Assembly (NCBI GenBank): GCA_964016985.1
Contig: OZ024823.1
Location: 109,356,476-109,420,475 of the forward strand
Source: Anodontia alba
Taxonomy: Eukaryota; Mollusca; Bivalvia; Lucinida; Lucinidae
Direction: 5' to 3'
Length of the DNA: 64,000 bases
A program made the translations under genes and the position numbers. Below the pieces are notes generated by a model. The model was not told where the DNA came from and did not search any database. It worked only from the letters and a program-made list of their open reading frames with translations. Positions 41,346 through 53,840 of the stretch are shown piece after piece (position 1 is the first letter of the stretch; each line of letters opens with the position of its first letter).

Positions 41346-43112
41346 CAGTATTTCTAAACATAACACTAAGGAGCTGATAGATTTATAAAGTAAAACATGC
41401 AAAATTCATGAAATTTGTTTATTTAGTTATTCATGGTTTTATATTTTGTACTCTACTTCAGAATTCCTATAGTTTCAATGCAAAAAAATCAAAACATAAC
41501 CCTACCTTCAGGATGCTGAACGCATGCAGGATGCTGAACGCATGCACATTTCTATTTTTAACTTCCTAGGCAGAACTAAACATCTATGTTTTGAAATAAA
41601 AATGGTGAAGTGTAGGTGTCGACAAGCAGTAAACATGCCATCAATTGAAAACTGACTAGCCAAACACGGAAGCCGTAAACATCAGGGAGAGGCGCATTTC
41701 CGGATGAGCATCACCAGCGAGACACCTCAACAACTATAACCCGCAAAGCAAGACAGACCCAGACACGAAGTACAGCGAGCACCCGCGACTCGCTGTTTAA
41801 CTACCAAAAGCACCTATATTTAACTTTGGTCAGAAATTTGCATGTTAATGTTTACAGGCGAAAATCCACATACGCGCTGATGCTCGTATATATTTCTGAT
41901 AAATTTGATACTGCTGTTGTTATAACAAAATGAAAATGTTTTGGTCTTTATTTTTTTTAAACCATCGTCGACCAAATGATGTCAGATATAAGTTATTCCC
42001 GATATCATCATGGGGTTCAATCTTGGATATGCTGGAATATCTTTCCTAACTTAATAACTAAGCATTAGGTAATAATTTTTATTAATATAAATACATCGTA
42101 CCTCTACAAATCTGAGACTCTATTCACAGCTATGTTAGGCAATTAACTTTCCCCAGGTCTCAGCCTCTATGACGCACTGGCACTTGAGCCATAAACCTTG
42201 AATAATTAGATTAAATACATCATCTGTATATCAGTGAACCTAAAAATATATGAAAACATCGAAAACAATTCAGTTTTACAATGATAGTTCCCATATCTCT
42301 AAGTATAAATATGAACATGGTCTTGAAATGTAAATTGGGTCACCTCGTTCTGACGGATTTTTCCAGATTCAAACAATTTATTTTCCTTCAACCCGATTAT
42401 CGTTCAATAGTAAAGTGCTTACTCTGTCTAGGATATAGGGCACGACTTTGAAAACCTCGTCTTTACGGGAGAAAATTTGATATTATTTACGTTTATCACA
42501 AACGCACATTATTCGATATTCTAGACTACCGCTTTCTTGTACTTTCGTTTTCGTGTTTTGTTACGAGCGATTTAATTGACTGTAATTTTCTTGCGTTATG
42601 GACTGGCATTTTGTATTTTGAAAATTTTGGCTAATCAGAACGCTCGGAACAAAACACGAAAACACACTTCTTGATCTACACTGTTTGCGAAGGTGGGGAA
42701 TATCCGGGTTTAGCAGGACTAAGGTTAAGGAGCATCTGCGAACCAAACAATTTTATTTGTAGTTTCAACAATATTGAGTCTAGGGCGAAGGTTTTGTGCC
42801 AATAAAATGGATTATACATCCCCACCCACACCGGAAGTCTTTTCCACTGACAGTTGTAAGGCGGCGGTTCTGGTATTGTTGGTTCCTTGTGGGGCCTCGA
42901 GGCTGCTTACTGCAGGACTTCTCCCGTGTTTGGTCGTGATTAATGTCTTGTTGTGTTTGGTGGATCCAGTGTGGCTCTGTAATCACCCCGTTGGGGATTG
43001 CTTTACTTCTCATTGGTTTGTAACGTACTAGCTATTTGTTTACTCTTCTTCTTGATGTCATTGTGGGCTATGTTTGGTTAAAAGTTTGGTGATAAAATCT
43101 TAATTTTTCATA
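41346..43112. other. Intergenic, no gene recognised
   Basis: Includes a 20 bp direct duplication (aggatgctgaacgcatgc, 41511-41550) and a family B2 relic at 42665. The open frames near 42774-43031 are opposite-strand shadows of each other with no family signature. Confidence 0.4.
42665..42728. mobile_element. MITE family B2, right end only
   Basis: Cttcttgatctacactgttt, gtttagcaggactaaggTTAA. The left half is replaced by unrelated sequence. Confidence 0.75.
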
Positions 43113-43114
43113 TA

Positions 43115-43419
43115 CAGTCGACACTCGTTATCTCAACTTCGCTTATCTCGAATAATCGCTTATCTCGAAGTGAAACCTGGTCCCTGTTTTAACACGGAAC
43201 TCTAACCGGGTATCAAAATATTGTGGAAAAGCCGAGAAATCTTTTCCACAATATTTTCAATATATCTCTAACTTCAGGAGTCAAATTACATATTCATTTG
43301 TAAAATGTGGTTGCTCGATTTATTTTTCCCTCAATTCTGCAAATCTGATATGTCGAGATATGGATATCTTGAATTATTTCAGAGAGTCCCTTGGAATACG
43401 AGATAATGAGAGTCGACTG
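43115..43419. mobile_element. MITE family E (pogo/Tigger-like), TA-flanked
   Basis: Cagtcgacactcgttatctc ... gagataatgagagtcgactg, with TA on both sides. The centre is ccgagaaatcttttccacaa with an inverted tccacaatatttt. No transposase. Confidence 0.92.
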
Positions 43420-44049
43420 TATATACATTGTACTAGAAAACATCAGTATCATTTATGCAATCAGTATACAAAAGGGATCCAGAAGAAAAGCCAAAGACTT
43501 ATTTAAATCTGTTTCCCCAAATATACAATAATTTTATTCAAACTTATGTGAGTGTCAATCATATTAATACTGATAGTATCGTGCAAGGAGAAGCAAAGAA
43601 CAGTGACAGACTGAAAGGAGTTCCACGGGGATTAGAATTTAGGGTTCAATATTATCGGGTTGGGCTGTTCAAAGAGAAAGAAAACATTCTTCATAGTGAA
43701 GATAGTATCACATAAGTTTTGCTGACTTAGTAACGATAAGCGCTGCCTCGTTTTGGATTTTTCCAATTCATTTGCCTCGAACTGGGTACAGATCGCCGTA
43801 TTCGAGTAGCAGTCTAATAAAGGAAACATATATTGGTTATGCTTTGTGACGATGGCTCCCTGGATATCTTTACTATTGTTCAAGACATATGATAGACTTC
43901 TTGTTCAGGAATCTAGAGAAAGATCACTTGACAAGTATATCAGTTGTTCGTGTCAATGCATGGTCACAAAATTAGTTTAGCATATGCATTGCTGAAATAT
44001 TATCGGAGTGTCTTCTTCTGTTGGAAGTGAAGCATATAGTAAACCTTAT
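43420..44049. other. No gene recognised
   Basis: An 86-codon open frame (43455-43715) has no recognisable motif and no good splice or start context that I can defend. Confidence 0.35.
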
Positions 44050-44553
44050 ACAGTCTACGTTCTTTATACCGATACTCGATACAACGACAAAATTCGTTAT
44101 AATGACACCCTGAATTTCAGGAAACATTCGCTCAAGTGACAGTTAATGAGAAATTATGCAAGACTATTGCATTAAAACTTCGAACAACATATATTTTGAA
44201 TAACGACAAAATTCGTTATAACGACTCTCTGAATTTCAGGAAACATTCGCTCAAGAGGTGACAGTTAATGAGAAATTATGCAAGAATATTGCATTAAAAC
44301 TTCAAGCAACATATGTTTTGAAAATTTGTTAGAATCCCCTCACTGAGGCGATTCTAACAAATATCCAAAAAATATGTTCTATGAGGAAATAAGAATAAAA
44401 CAAGGTATTTCTTACATATCGTTCTGTCCATTAAGAATTCTTTACAACAGCAAATTTATTTTAATGGCAATACTTTTGGGAACAAATGTTGTCGTTGTAA
44501 CGAGAGCGCTTTGCAGTCAGCCTCTACAATGCCGTTGTAACGAGGGTTCACTG
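44050..44553. mobile_element. pogo/Tigger-like element, TA-flanked
   Basis: Cagtctacgttctttatacc ... gttgtaacgagggttcactg between TA dinucleotides. Contains a direct repeat of about 115 bp (acgacaaaattcgttataa; aggaaacattcgctcaag) and a hairpin aaaatttgttagaatcccct / aggcgattctaacaaatat. Confidence 0.8.
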
Positions 44554-45300
44554 TATATGGTGATTTAAATAAGAATTATAAGACAATACATGAAACTATC
44601 ATAAAATTCTGTTTTCTTTGTCCTTTGATAAAAGTGCAGATAAATTAACAACAGTTCCATCTAACGTTTATATGCATTGTGTTTAATTTGCTCAAATGGG
44701 AAGTAAGTCTCCCACTGAAGGTTATATTGACTAATAAACTGATGCATGAGATCTGATAGGGATGAAGGATGCTTGAAACATATCTTCAAGACTTTCATCC
44801 TGATCTGGAATTTTATGGTCAATAATCCGAAATGGATGATACTATCTTAAATTTACATTGTTTTCACATGCAATTGATTATTCTGTAAATGTTTAGTAAA
44901 GGTAGATTATGTATTTTCATATGACTCTCTTGCTCTTTAATTTGTATACCAGAGATTAATAACGGTTTTACTTGAATGTACTAAACTAATGCTAACTTTT
45001 TAAACTCAAAATAAAAGAAATATACGACTAACCAGCCAATGGAAAAAATCAGTTAGGCATTAACGTCCTTGATATGAAAGCTTTGCATAATTGAGTTAAT
45101 TTTCTAACCAATGAGAATCAACAAGGCGTTAACAATAAAAAGCACGGCTATTCATAAATGGGTTAATTTTCTGTCAATTCTTTCTACAAAAATGTATCAT
45201 ATTTTGATATCAGAACTATAATTAAATAGTCGTTTCTATAGTACTGGTTCACATTTAAGGGGTCTAGATACACTTGGTAGATTTTAAGGGAAAACTTTGC
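44554..45300. other. No gene recognised
   Basis: AT-rich. Around 45020-45140 the words aaccagccaatgga, aatcagttaggcattaacg and ctaaccaatgagaatcaaca, aaggcgttaac form a loose direct repeat of about 90 bp. Confidence 0.4.
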
Positions 45301-45309
45301 TCCCCTAAT

Positions 45310-45500
45310 CTCCTTCTATAAAGGGATTTAATGTAAAAAGAAAGACTGCTCCCCTAATCCTCTTTTGCAAAGGGGGCTACTCCAAAAGGACAGAATTTCA
45401 GATTAGAGCACATTCTTTTTCTTTCCTTTTAGAGTAGACCCCTATCCAGGAGGGGTACAAAATAATTCTGAAAGAGGTACCTCCCCTGAAAATATATCTA
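45310..45500. mobile_element. MITE family C copy, diverged
   Basis: Aagggggctactccaaaagg, cagaatttcagattagagca, ttccttttagagtagacccc and ggtacaaaataattctg. A partial duplicate precedes it (gctcccctaatctccttcta). Confidence 0.7.
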
Positions 45501-45701
45501 TCTATACCTTAAAATAGTTGTACTATCACCATTCCTCCGCTTACTAAATACGATTACGGAGGTAAGCGTCATCAAGGAATTAAGCTGGTCATAAATTATA
45601 AGTTTGACAGCTAATGTTGCGAGATAATTTACTTGGTCAGATTAATCATTTGGACAGCGACCCGACAAATAGTACAGAAGATGTCCGGGAAGAGCTACAA
45701 T

Positions 45702-45960
45702 CATAACGAAAACAGCCTATTCAAATATATATAAAATTTCACCTCCAAAAACTGAAAAAAAATCAGATTAAAAAACTCTGATATTTTTCAAATTTCTGCT
45801 CAAAAAATAGATTGTGAGTACTTGTTAGAACCGCCTCGACAACGAGTACCCACAACCTATATTTTCGAGGAAAAATAAGAAAAATAATGTATACCCCTGT
45901 AAACACCAGTTTTACTATATAAAAGTAGGGTTTTAGGGGGTCAAAATTATATAGACATGA
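45702..45960 (-). mobile_element. MITE family A copy, reverse, diverged
   Basis: Cataacgaaaacagcctatt ... atatagacatgagtcgtag. One central arm is deleted, and the right terminus is mutated. Confidence 0.85.
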
Positions 45961-46695
45961 GTCGTAGTAAACACCATCAGGGTCACGTATAGATAAATCA
46001 GTTCTACAGGTACCGAATCTTCACCCTAGGTTCAAATTTTGTAAACATTAAAAAATGATTGTCAGCTCTCACTCAGCCGGTGAAACATCACAGAAAAAAA
46101 TGTGAACCAAGTTAAATCACTGTGATGAAACAATGATGAAGGATCGTGGCCTCGGACACTAACAGTCAGATCTAAAGACAAACATTAGTTGAACCACAGA
46201 GGACCTGAACAAAGACATAGTCTTTCTTTTTAGAGTATATCACTTTTCAGGGGACAAAATGAATTCTAACAGAGTTGCTTCCCTTGAAAATAAGAATCAT
46301 GTTTCTCTGGGCTAACTGTGCTTGCTCAGACAAAAGACGAGACTATGGCCACCATCTGAGCATGCGTAAATCACGTTCCTGAGTCAGGTTTTTAATAAAG
46401 TATTTTTTTTTCTTTCTATGTCATTTTTTATATAATATGCCATTAGCTATAATTACAAAAATGACGTACATTAACTTGAATTTGGATTACATTGCCTAGA
46501 CTAGATAAGTATGGAAAAATTGATTGCATCAGGGCAATAACTTTGTTTCCCTCTTTAATTGCAAGACAGCATGTCAGTCCTCAGACTGAATGATTACTTT
46601 TTTCCTCAATCTGCTCTAGAAGGTTTGTGCTGAGTACTGCTGTTTGTAGGTGGACACATCGTGGTCTAATTTGTTGTTCTCTTTTGTTCTGGGTT

Positions 46696-46910
46696 CAGGC
46701 CCAGAGGTTATAAAACTTTTCTCTGCTAATAAATATGAAAATGCCAACAATAGTTGGCATTTCATATTTATTACCGTAGCAGAGAAAATTTCATGCTAAG
46801 CTATATTTTGCAAGAAAAAACTGTTTGTTAGTAATTTGTGATTCATTAGCAGGCAAAATTTCATGCTCAGCTGAGTTGAGCATGAAAAAAGTTTTATAAC
46901 CTCGGGCCTA
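46696..46910. mobile_element. MITE with ends ggcccagaggttataaaact
   Basis: Inverted ends aggcccagaggttataaaac / gttttataacctcgggcct. Inside is a hairpin aataaatatgaaaatgccaa / ttggcatttcatatttatt and a short direct repeat of gcagagaaaatttcatgct. Confidence 0.85.
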
Positions 46911-46929
46911 GTCTGATTCATTGCAGTTT

Positions 46930-47190
46930 TATGATTTTACTAAGAGGTTTCACTGATGAGGTAGAGGGCCCTACGCGGAACACATATATTTGTAATTTTG
47001 TGCTGAACAGGAATTAAGGACGGGGTTTCGGTCGAGTAAAACTAGTTTAAGCCTCTCCCTACCCTATTCCAAGCAATGTAGACTGGCTCCAGTCTCCAGT
47101 AACTAAATATTCATTCTTATATTCATGTTTGATAAGCAACTAAAATAAAACCAAAATAATATCATGACTATAAAGGCTGGTCACCAGTGA
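46930..47190. repeat. Dispersed repeat shared with 38560-38710
   Basis: Ggtttcactgatgaggtaga, catatatttgtaattttgtg and tcggtcgagtaaaactagtt match the other copy in order with drift. Confidence 0.55.
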
Positions 47191-47390
47191 TTTTAACAAA
47201 TATCAACAACGTATGTTCTGTGAGGAAATAAGAATAAAACAGTGCGTTTCTGACATATCATTCTGCTCATAAAAGATTCTTTACAACAGCAAATTCATTT
47301 TAATGGCAACACCTTTGGGAACAAATGTTGTCGTTGTAACGAGAGCGCTTTGCAGTCAGCTTCTACAATGGCCGTCCACTTTGCTTTCCG
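47190..47390. mobile_element. Fragment of the 44050-type element
   Basis: Gttctgtgaggaaataagaa, aatggcaacacctttgggaa and gttgtaacgagagcgctttg match 44365-44520. Terminal CAGT/ACTG missing. Confidence 0.75.
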
Positions 47391-47454
47391 TGAATGTCTG
47401 GAGCTGATTCAGAATATAAGAGAGAGGTTTCAATCGAGTAAAAATAGTTGAACT

Positions 47455-47575
47455 CTTTCATTGCTACAGGCAGTAATAACAGGCCTTTGCAAACAGCATA
47501 GATCCAGATTTATGCTGTTTGACATTCAGTCTTTAAACTTCCAATATAACTTCTTTCCAGTCGATAGTTTGTTAA
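47455..47575. mobile_element. MITE family B4, decayed
   Basis: Gaactctttcattgctacag, then tttgcaaacagcatagatcc / tttatgctgtttgacattca. Shares acttctttccagtcgatagt with 14031-14055. Confidence 0.7.
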
Positions 47576-47599
47576 AAAAAATCAGATGATAAATTTATT

Positions 47600-48960
47600 T
47601 TATTGTTAGCGGTGAAATCAGTGCATATCTTGTGAAGATAAAAGAGGTATCATTTACTAGTGACTGATAGCGAGCACAGCTTGCGACACGCGCAGCGTCG
47701 CGAACGAAGTGAGCTCTACGGTAGAGAATATGATCAAGGAAAAGCAAAATACAACGATATGTACTTTCAGCAGTAATCGCTCTGACCAATTTTCTTCCGT
47801 TTTTTCTTCCCGGAAGTTGCCACCGGAAGTTGGAGGACTTGATTATGGGTCTCACTAATAAGCGTCACGAAGTGACCAAACAAGTGTCAATAAGTGTCAT
47901 GAACATATTTTTATTATTTATTATTGATTTACATAATATTTTTATATACTGATATTCATTCTTTAATGGTGCTGTGAAGGACTTTTGAAGAATGCTGATA
48001 AAGGTCTGTGCTGTGCTTGCTTTTAGGCTAAGCCTATTTTCCTATTAGCGAGAACAGCTCGCGACGCGCGAAGCGCGTCGCGAGCTGTGCTCGCTAATAG
48101 GAAAACGAAGTGAGCTCTACGGTAGAGAATATGATCAAGTAAAAGTAATAAACAACAATATATACTTTCAGAAGAAATCGCTCTGACCAATTTTCTTCCT
48201 TTTTCTTCCCGGAAGTTGTCACCGGAAGTTGGCAGACTGAAAATTTGGGTCTCACTAATAAGCGTCACGAAGTGACAATTAACGAGTGTCAATAAGTGTC
48301 ACAAACATATTTTTTTTATTATTATTATTTTATTATTGATTTACATATATTTTTTTATATACTGATATTCATTCTTTAATGATGCTGTAAATGACTTTTG
48401 AAGAGACTACAGACAGGTCTGTGCTGTGCTCGCATTTAGGCTAAGCCTATTTTCATATTACGATTTATAGCGAGCACAGGTCGAAACGCACGAAGCGCGT
48501 CGCGAACAGAGTGAGCTCTAAGGTAGAGAATATGATCAAGGAAAAGTAACATATAACGATATTTACTTTCAGCAGAGATCGCTCTCTGACCAAATTTTTC
48601 CCGTTTTCTTCCCGGAAGTTGTCACCGAAAGTTGACAGGACCGGAGCGGACTTGATACTAATAAGAATCACGAAGTGACAAGAAACGAGTGTCAATAAGT
48701 GTCACGAACATATATTGCTGATTATTTTTTATTATTTATTATTGATTTATATATAATTTTTATGTATTGATATGGCAGTAACGTCCGCTTTTGAAACAAT
48801 GAAGAAAACCGAAGTCATCAAAAGCCAGGAGTGAAACTAATATGAAAATAGGCTTAGCCTAAATGCGAGCACAGCACAGACCTATCTGTAGTCTCTTCAA
48901 AAGTCGTTCACAGCATAACTGATAGTCATTCTTTAATGATGCTGTGAACGACTTTTGAAG
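47600..48960 (+). repeat. About 400 bp tandem repeat, three copies plus an inverted piece
   Basis: Ttcccggaagttgccaccgg near 47808 recurs near 48207 and 48607. Each unit also has gagctctacggtagagaata, taagcgtcacgaagtgac and a long ATT/TTA spacer. 48840-48960 holds an inverted piece (taggcttagcctaaatgcga; ttcaaaagtcgttcacagca). Frames within the units are repeat artefacts. Confidence 0.88.
48037..48105. repeat. Near-perfect 33 bp palindrome, GC-rich
   Basis: Arms cctattagcgagaacagctc + gcgacgcgc and their complement around gaa. Strikingly CpG-rich in an AT-rich context. Sits at the join of repeat units 1 and 2. Confidence 0.9.
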
Positions 48961-49067
48961 TAAAAGACGCATTAATGCATACATAGAATATATAAGGTGA
49001 CCATTATCATCATCTTGTAAAATCCTGGATGCATGATTAGATACGCAGAAAATGGAAACTGCAGATG

Positions 49068-49348
49068 CATCACGAAAACACGCCTATATAATTTCGATCC
49101 CCTTAAACCCCACTTTTATATAGTGAAACTGGGGTTTACAGGGGTATACATTATTTTTCTTATTTCTGTTCAAATCATAGATTGCGTGTACTCGTTAGAA
49201 CCGCCTCGACGAGGCGGTTCTAACGAGTACCCACAATCTATATTTTGAGCAGAAATATGAAAAAATATCAGGATTTTTTATCTGAAAATTTTCAATCTTT
49301 ATAGTGGTAAAATTTTCAATATAATTGAATAGGCGTGTTTTCGTAATG
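49068..49348 (+). mobile_element. MITE family A copy
   Basis: Full length; ends catcacgaaaacacgcctat and ggcgtgttttcgtaatg; centre GAACCGCCTCGACGAGGCGG. Confidence 0.95.
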
Positions 49349-49466
49349 GTCATAAAAACAATTCAGTAAGTAAAATATATTTATCCTAAATATTGACGCT
49401 GGCCATACTTGCTCTAAACTTTGAACCAATCCATTTTACTACCTATTGATATGTCTAAAAACTTCT

Positions 49467-49709
49467 GGGCCCAGTTGTTCAAAGCTAACGGTGTCGTTAG
49501 TTAACGATTCGTTAAAATTTACATCGAGTGATACGCAAATATGCTGAAATATTTTGCTGAAAAAATGTGAGTAGCTTTTGCAGTGCGAAAACTACTTACA
49601 TTTTTTCAGCAAAAAATATCAGAATATTGTATATTGAATCTGCTAAAACAGTTAACGAAATGACCCTTAACGAGCTCGTTAAGCTAACGATGCTTTGAAC
49701 AAATGGGCC
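49467..49709. mobile_element. MITE family D copy
   Basis: Gggcccagttgttcaaagct ... gatgctttgaacaaatgggc; inner hairpin aaaatgtgagtagcttttgc / cgaaaactacttacattttt. Confidence 0.92.
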
Positions 49710-49724
49710 GTGAATGCGTGGTAA

Positions 49725-49785
49725 ACAGTCAAAACCCTGAATGCGTGGTAAAAAGTCTAGACCCTGATCAGACGCCGCATCCAGC
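49725..49785. repeat. B-type hairpin relic
   Basis: Two direct words tgaatgcgtggtaaacagtc and tgaatgcgtggtaaaaagtc, then tagaccctgatcagacgccg. The right half is missing; a third word (cagatcctgatcagacg) lies at 49919. Confidence 0.55.
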
Positions 49786-50531
49786 TGCTGTGAGAATCAA
49801 AGTACTGACAGCACTGGTGGGTCGATTTTCTCTGAGTGTAGGCTGGGAAAATGGTCCTGAATGGGAACTTAAGACTGTTTCATTTAACCGTATACTTACT
49901 GTAACGAAAGCAAACAGAGCAGATCCTGATCAGACGTCTGCCATGTTTGCCTATGTCCCAGTCCAGGTTTTACAGATAACCTTCCTTACATGGCACTCTC
50001 ACGTAACAGCGACAAGAATAGCGCGGCTATAAACAACCGTTACTTGGATTTTATACAAACGTGCAGTTTGATTTAATTGGTCAGTGATAACCACGTGGAC
50101 AACTACCGTAAGGAAATTGTGTTGTATGTAGGCCTATACCACGCCTGGTAAACTATCACAGGTACCTCCACTGAGGTTCTGATTAAATGGTTGTGACAGA
50201 TATCCGGAGCTGCCAGTGATGGTCAAAAACTAGACATAAAAAGGTAAGTGTTCGTGTTTTTTGATAAAATACACAATAACCAGAGAGTTTACTGAAAATC
50301 AAAGAGTGCTATTCGACCCTTATAGGCATAAAGTTTTTTATACGACATATTCCTCAGAATTTTCAACATTTACGAAAGTTATGAATGCTGACGTGGCGTT
50401 AAGATAAACCGAAAGTACTCAAAAAAAAATCGGTTGTTTTAGGCCTTAAACGCAGTTTTCTTGCTTAAGAATCTGTTTATTTTTGCTCACTGGCGAAAAG
50501 TAAACCTCCTTGCCCAAATGTCCAAATATAA

Positions 50532-50541
50532 CCCCCCTCCC

Positions 50542-50572
<31 letters not shown>

Positions 50573-50578
50573 ACACAC
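50532..50578. repeat. Poly(C)-(AC)n tract
   Basis: C run followed by ac dinucleotides, within the left part of the 3.55 kb element. Confidence 0.95.
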
Positions 50579-51011
50579 CCTCTCGATAAACTCCAAATTA
50601 GGCTGGGTTTTCTAAAAAAACAACTGGAGGTGTCTGTGACGGCGTGGAGGTGCCTGTGATGTAAGAAAATACAGAGAAAATCTGAAGAGTTATTGCAGCT
50701 ACACATATTGATATGCTTTTTTTTGTAGACCACTGCCTCGAAAGACTCGTTCATTCAACGTCGCACTAATCTATCAGAATGCGAATATCATAAATATTTT
50801 TGTTAGACAATGATCAAAATCTAATACAATTAGATCTCACATCCCGCCCTCAAAACCAAAATGGAAATACGTGTAAGTATAAAAATACATTGGCAACAGT
50901 TCAAAAAATGCACGCATGCAAAAGTGGTGCAATGGAAAAAACAGGTCCCATACCCAGATTTAAAATTATCGGTCGGTTCAACCTGACTAATGTGCCGCAT
51001 GCTATACCACG

Positions 51012-51142
51012 GTGGACAACCTACGTCACGATGCTAAAATGTACAGTTTTAGAAACAAAAAAATCTCGATGCCGGATAGAAAATTAGGTTTTACAAGGCC
51101 GATTTTTTTTTTTTTTTTTTTTTTTGATTTATTTATTTTATT

Positions 51143-51176
<34 letters not shown>

Positions 51177-51455
51177 TATAAAGTGCACGAATCCCGTAGC
51201 AATATCCCTTGTCTTCAGCAAATGTCATCGTTTTATCAGAACACTTCAAAACAGCGATTCCTATGAAGTATTCGGGTAACTGACATATTTTCATTTAACT
51301 TTAACATTCGCTGAAAACAGAAGCCACTTCAGGGTACATGCATTTTACAAAATTAAAATCGGCCTTGTAAGACTTGATATAACTCATTTTCTTACAGATA
51401 TCGAGATTATTTTATTTTTCGAATCATCACGTGATCGTGACGTAGGTTGTTCCCC
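51012..51455. mobile_element. Inverted-repeat MITE inside the 3.55 kb element
   Basis: Ggacaacctacgtcacgat ... acaaggccgatttt (to 51108) pairs with aaaatcggccttgtaagact ... cgtgacgtaggttgttcc. The loop contains T tracts (51104-51125 and 51146-51171). Confidence 0.8.
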
Positions 51456-51473
51456 ATGTATGTGTCAACTTTC

Positions 51474-52248
51474 TGGCCCAGGACTACAAACATTCCTTAA
51501 AGTTTAGCTCACCTTAACTTTAAGGGAGGTAATTATGTATCATGAAAACTAGGATGTAAAAATCATTTTCGCTCTGTTTTTTTAGTTTAATCGATAAAGT
51601 ACATCCACAACTGATTCAGTTACTTAACTTTTTATATGAAGTGTAAAACACGTCCTTGAAAATTTCACACCTTAAATTCAAGGTGACCATAAGGTGTAAA
51701 ATTTCCAAGGTCGTGTTTTGACTTTAACTTTAAGGTATGAAATTTCCAAGGTCGTGTTTTGACCTAAACTTTAAGGTGTGAAAGGATTTCCAAGGTCGTG
51801 TTTTACACTTTATATTAAGAATATTTATGAAAAGTAAGTGAACCAGCTGTGGATGTCATTACGAAAACATGCCTATTCAAATATACTGAAAATTTTACCA
51901 CCAAAAAATGAAAACTTTAAGATAAAAAATTCTGATATTTTTCATATTTCCACTCTAAACATAGATTGTGGGTACTCGTTAGAACCGCCTCGGTTCTAAC
52001 GAGTACCCACAATCTATGTTTTAAGCAGAAATAAGAAAAATAATGTATACCCCTGTTAACCCCAGTTTTACTATATAAAAGTGGGGTTTGAGGGGGTCAA
52101 AATTATATAGGCATGTTCTCGTGATGGTACTTAATTGATTAAACATAAAACCAGATCGGAAAATAATTATTAAATGCTAGTTATAATGACGCAAGATTAC
52201 CTCCTTAAAGTTAAGGTGAACTTATTGAATGACTGTAGTCCTGGGCCC
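51474..52248. mobile_element. MITE with ends ggcccaggactac, carrying a nested family A copy
   Basis: Left ggcccaggactacaaacatt with caccttaactttaagggagg; right is the inverted counterpart ending tgtagtcctgggcc. Inside are three repeats of aatttccaaggtcgtgtttt (51700-51800) and inverted agtgtaaaacacg / cgtgttttacact. A family A element interrupts the right arm. Confidence 0.85.
51857..52126 (-). mobile_element. MITE family A copy, reverse orientation (nested)
   Basis: Cattacgaaaacatgcctat ... gcatgttctcgtgatg. The central tip is reduced to GAACCGCCTCGGTTC. The host arm continues on both sides (ccagctgtggatgt / ggtacttaattga). Confidence 0.93.
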
Positions 52249-52384
52249 TGGTATCTGGATTGAATTACCAGCGATAGAATGCAATAAACACACCCATTAG
52301 GCCTACAACCTATATATCAGCAAGCAATAACGCCTCGAAATTGAATCCTATTTTTTTGTTGTTTTTTTCTTTAATATTTTCAAG

Positions 52385-52664
52385 CATCACGAAAACATAC
52401 CTATAATATTTTGACCCCCTCAAACCCCACTTTTATATAGTAAAACTGGGGTTTACAGGGGTATGCATTATTTTTCTTATTTCTGCTCGAAAACATAGAT
52501 TGTGGATACTCGTTAGATCCGCCTCGTCGAGGCGGTTCTAACGAGTGCCCACAATCTATGTTTTGAGCAGAAATATGAAAAATATCAGAATTTTTTTATC
52601 TGAAAATTTTCATTTTTTGGTGCTAAAATTTTCAGTATATTGGAATAGGCATGTTTTCGTAATG
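52385..52664 (+). mobile_element. MITE family A copy
   Basis: Catcacgaaaacatacctat ... gcatgttttcgtaatg, inserted in the 3.55 kb element. Confidence 0.95.
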
Positions 52665-52729
52665 AATATTCACTTATTTCAAGCCGATCGTTCAGCAGAG
52701 ATGGTTAAAACCGAAGCCCCAGGGAAATA

Positions 52730-53390
52730 AGAATGATGGATGATGGATGACTAGCGATTTTACGTCCTTTTCAACAGTATTTCAGCCATGATTTTAGTTG
52801 TTTACAGGGGACGTAAAGAAACAAAACAACAAAACTATAACAACGCATACAGCGAGCTTCATACGACATATGCGAGCGATACGCATACGAGTTACCAAAA
52901 GGGTCAACAACGTAGGTTATTTTAGATGTTCCGGTAATGCTCAAATTGCGTCATAATGTACGGTGACAGGCATCGGCATCGGCATTTTTATACTTTTGGT
53001 ACACCATATGTGTAGCTGGCATGGCGTGTGATATATTGAGCAAAGACGATTTCTATGAGTTGGAATGACTAACAGGCAGCACCTCCCGATTACAGTCATC
53101 ACCATTCAAGAAAAAAAGTCTTACTTGAGTGAGCATTCTATGACAATCCATTTCAAAAGCGCCAATAATTCTTTGAGATTATGTTTTATAACTTTAACAT
53201 GGAAATTCATGACATACACATTATGATAGCTTATTGAGACGCTGAAGGAATGATTCTTTCCAGGCAGTAATCTAGAGAAGAATTATATCAATATTGGAAT
53301 CCAGCCTTATTTGGAGTTTATCGATATCTGTATTCAGACAAGCAGGTTTACTTCACATCAGTGTACCGAGATAAACAGATTCATATGCAA
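52730..53390. other. Interior of the 3.55 kb element, no feature
   Basis: No open frame or repeat recognised; probably the residual body of the element. Confidence 0.45.
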
Positions 53391-53840
53391 GATACCCACA
53401 TTTAGAACCAAAAACGATCGGTCTGTTTCTGTTTCTAGTACTTCGGGCTGACTTCGAAGCCACTTCAAAGGTCGTATCTTTAGTAAATATGGAAAGTTCT
53501 GGGGGATATGACGTGAGACAAAACTTTATGTCTTTAAGGGTCGAATAGCACTTTTCAATTTTTAATCAACTCCCATGGTTATTTTGTATTTTGTCAAAAA
53601 TGATGAACACCTACCGTTTTTTGGCTATATTTTGTCACAACCGATAATCAGTACCTCCGCCGGAGGTACCTGTGATAGTTTACCAGGCGTGTATACCATG
53701 GCTCGATTGTAAAAAGTCGACCCATAAAGTATCTTCGGGGCATTTGTGTACAGTAAAGGTCCAGATCAACACCTAAGCCGCAGTCTGATAAGGGACTTTG
53801 CAATACATCGGTATACAAATATGAATTTAAATAGAAACCA

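Larger units (their letters stand above)
50140..53691. mobile_element. 3.55 kb element with arms over 300 bp and TATAC duplication
   Basis: Left arm from cacgcctggtaaactatcac to about 50470; right arm is its inverted relative ending gtgatagtttaccaggcgtg. Shared inner words include gtgctattcgacccttatag and ggtaagtgttcgtg versus its counterpart. TATAC flanks both ends (50135-50139 and 53692-53696). No ORF survives; the interior carries four younger insertions. Confidence 0.87.

Noticed and set aside
43455..43715. 86-codon open frame
   Set aside because: No motif, no splice signals, and it continues from AT-rich non-coding sequence.
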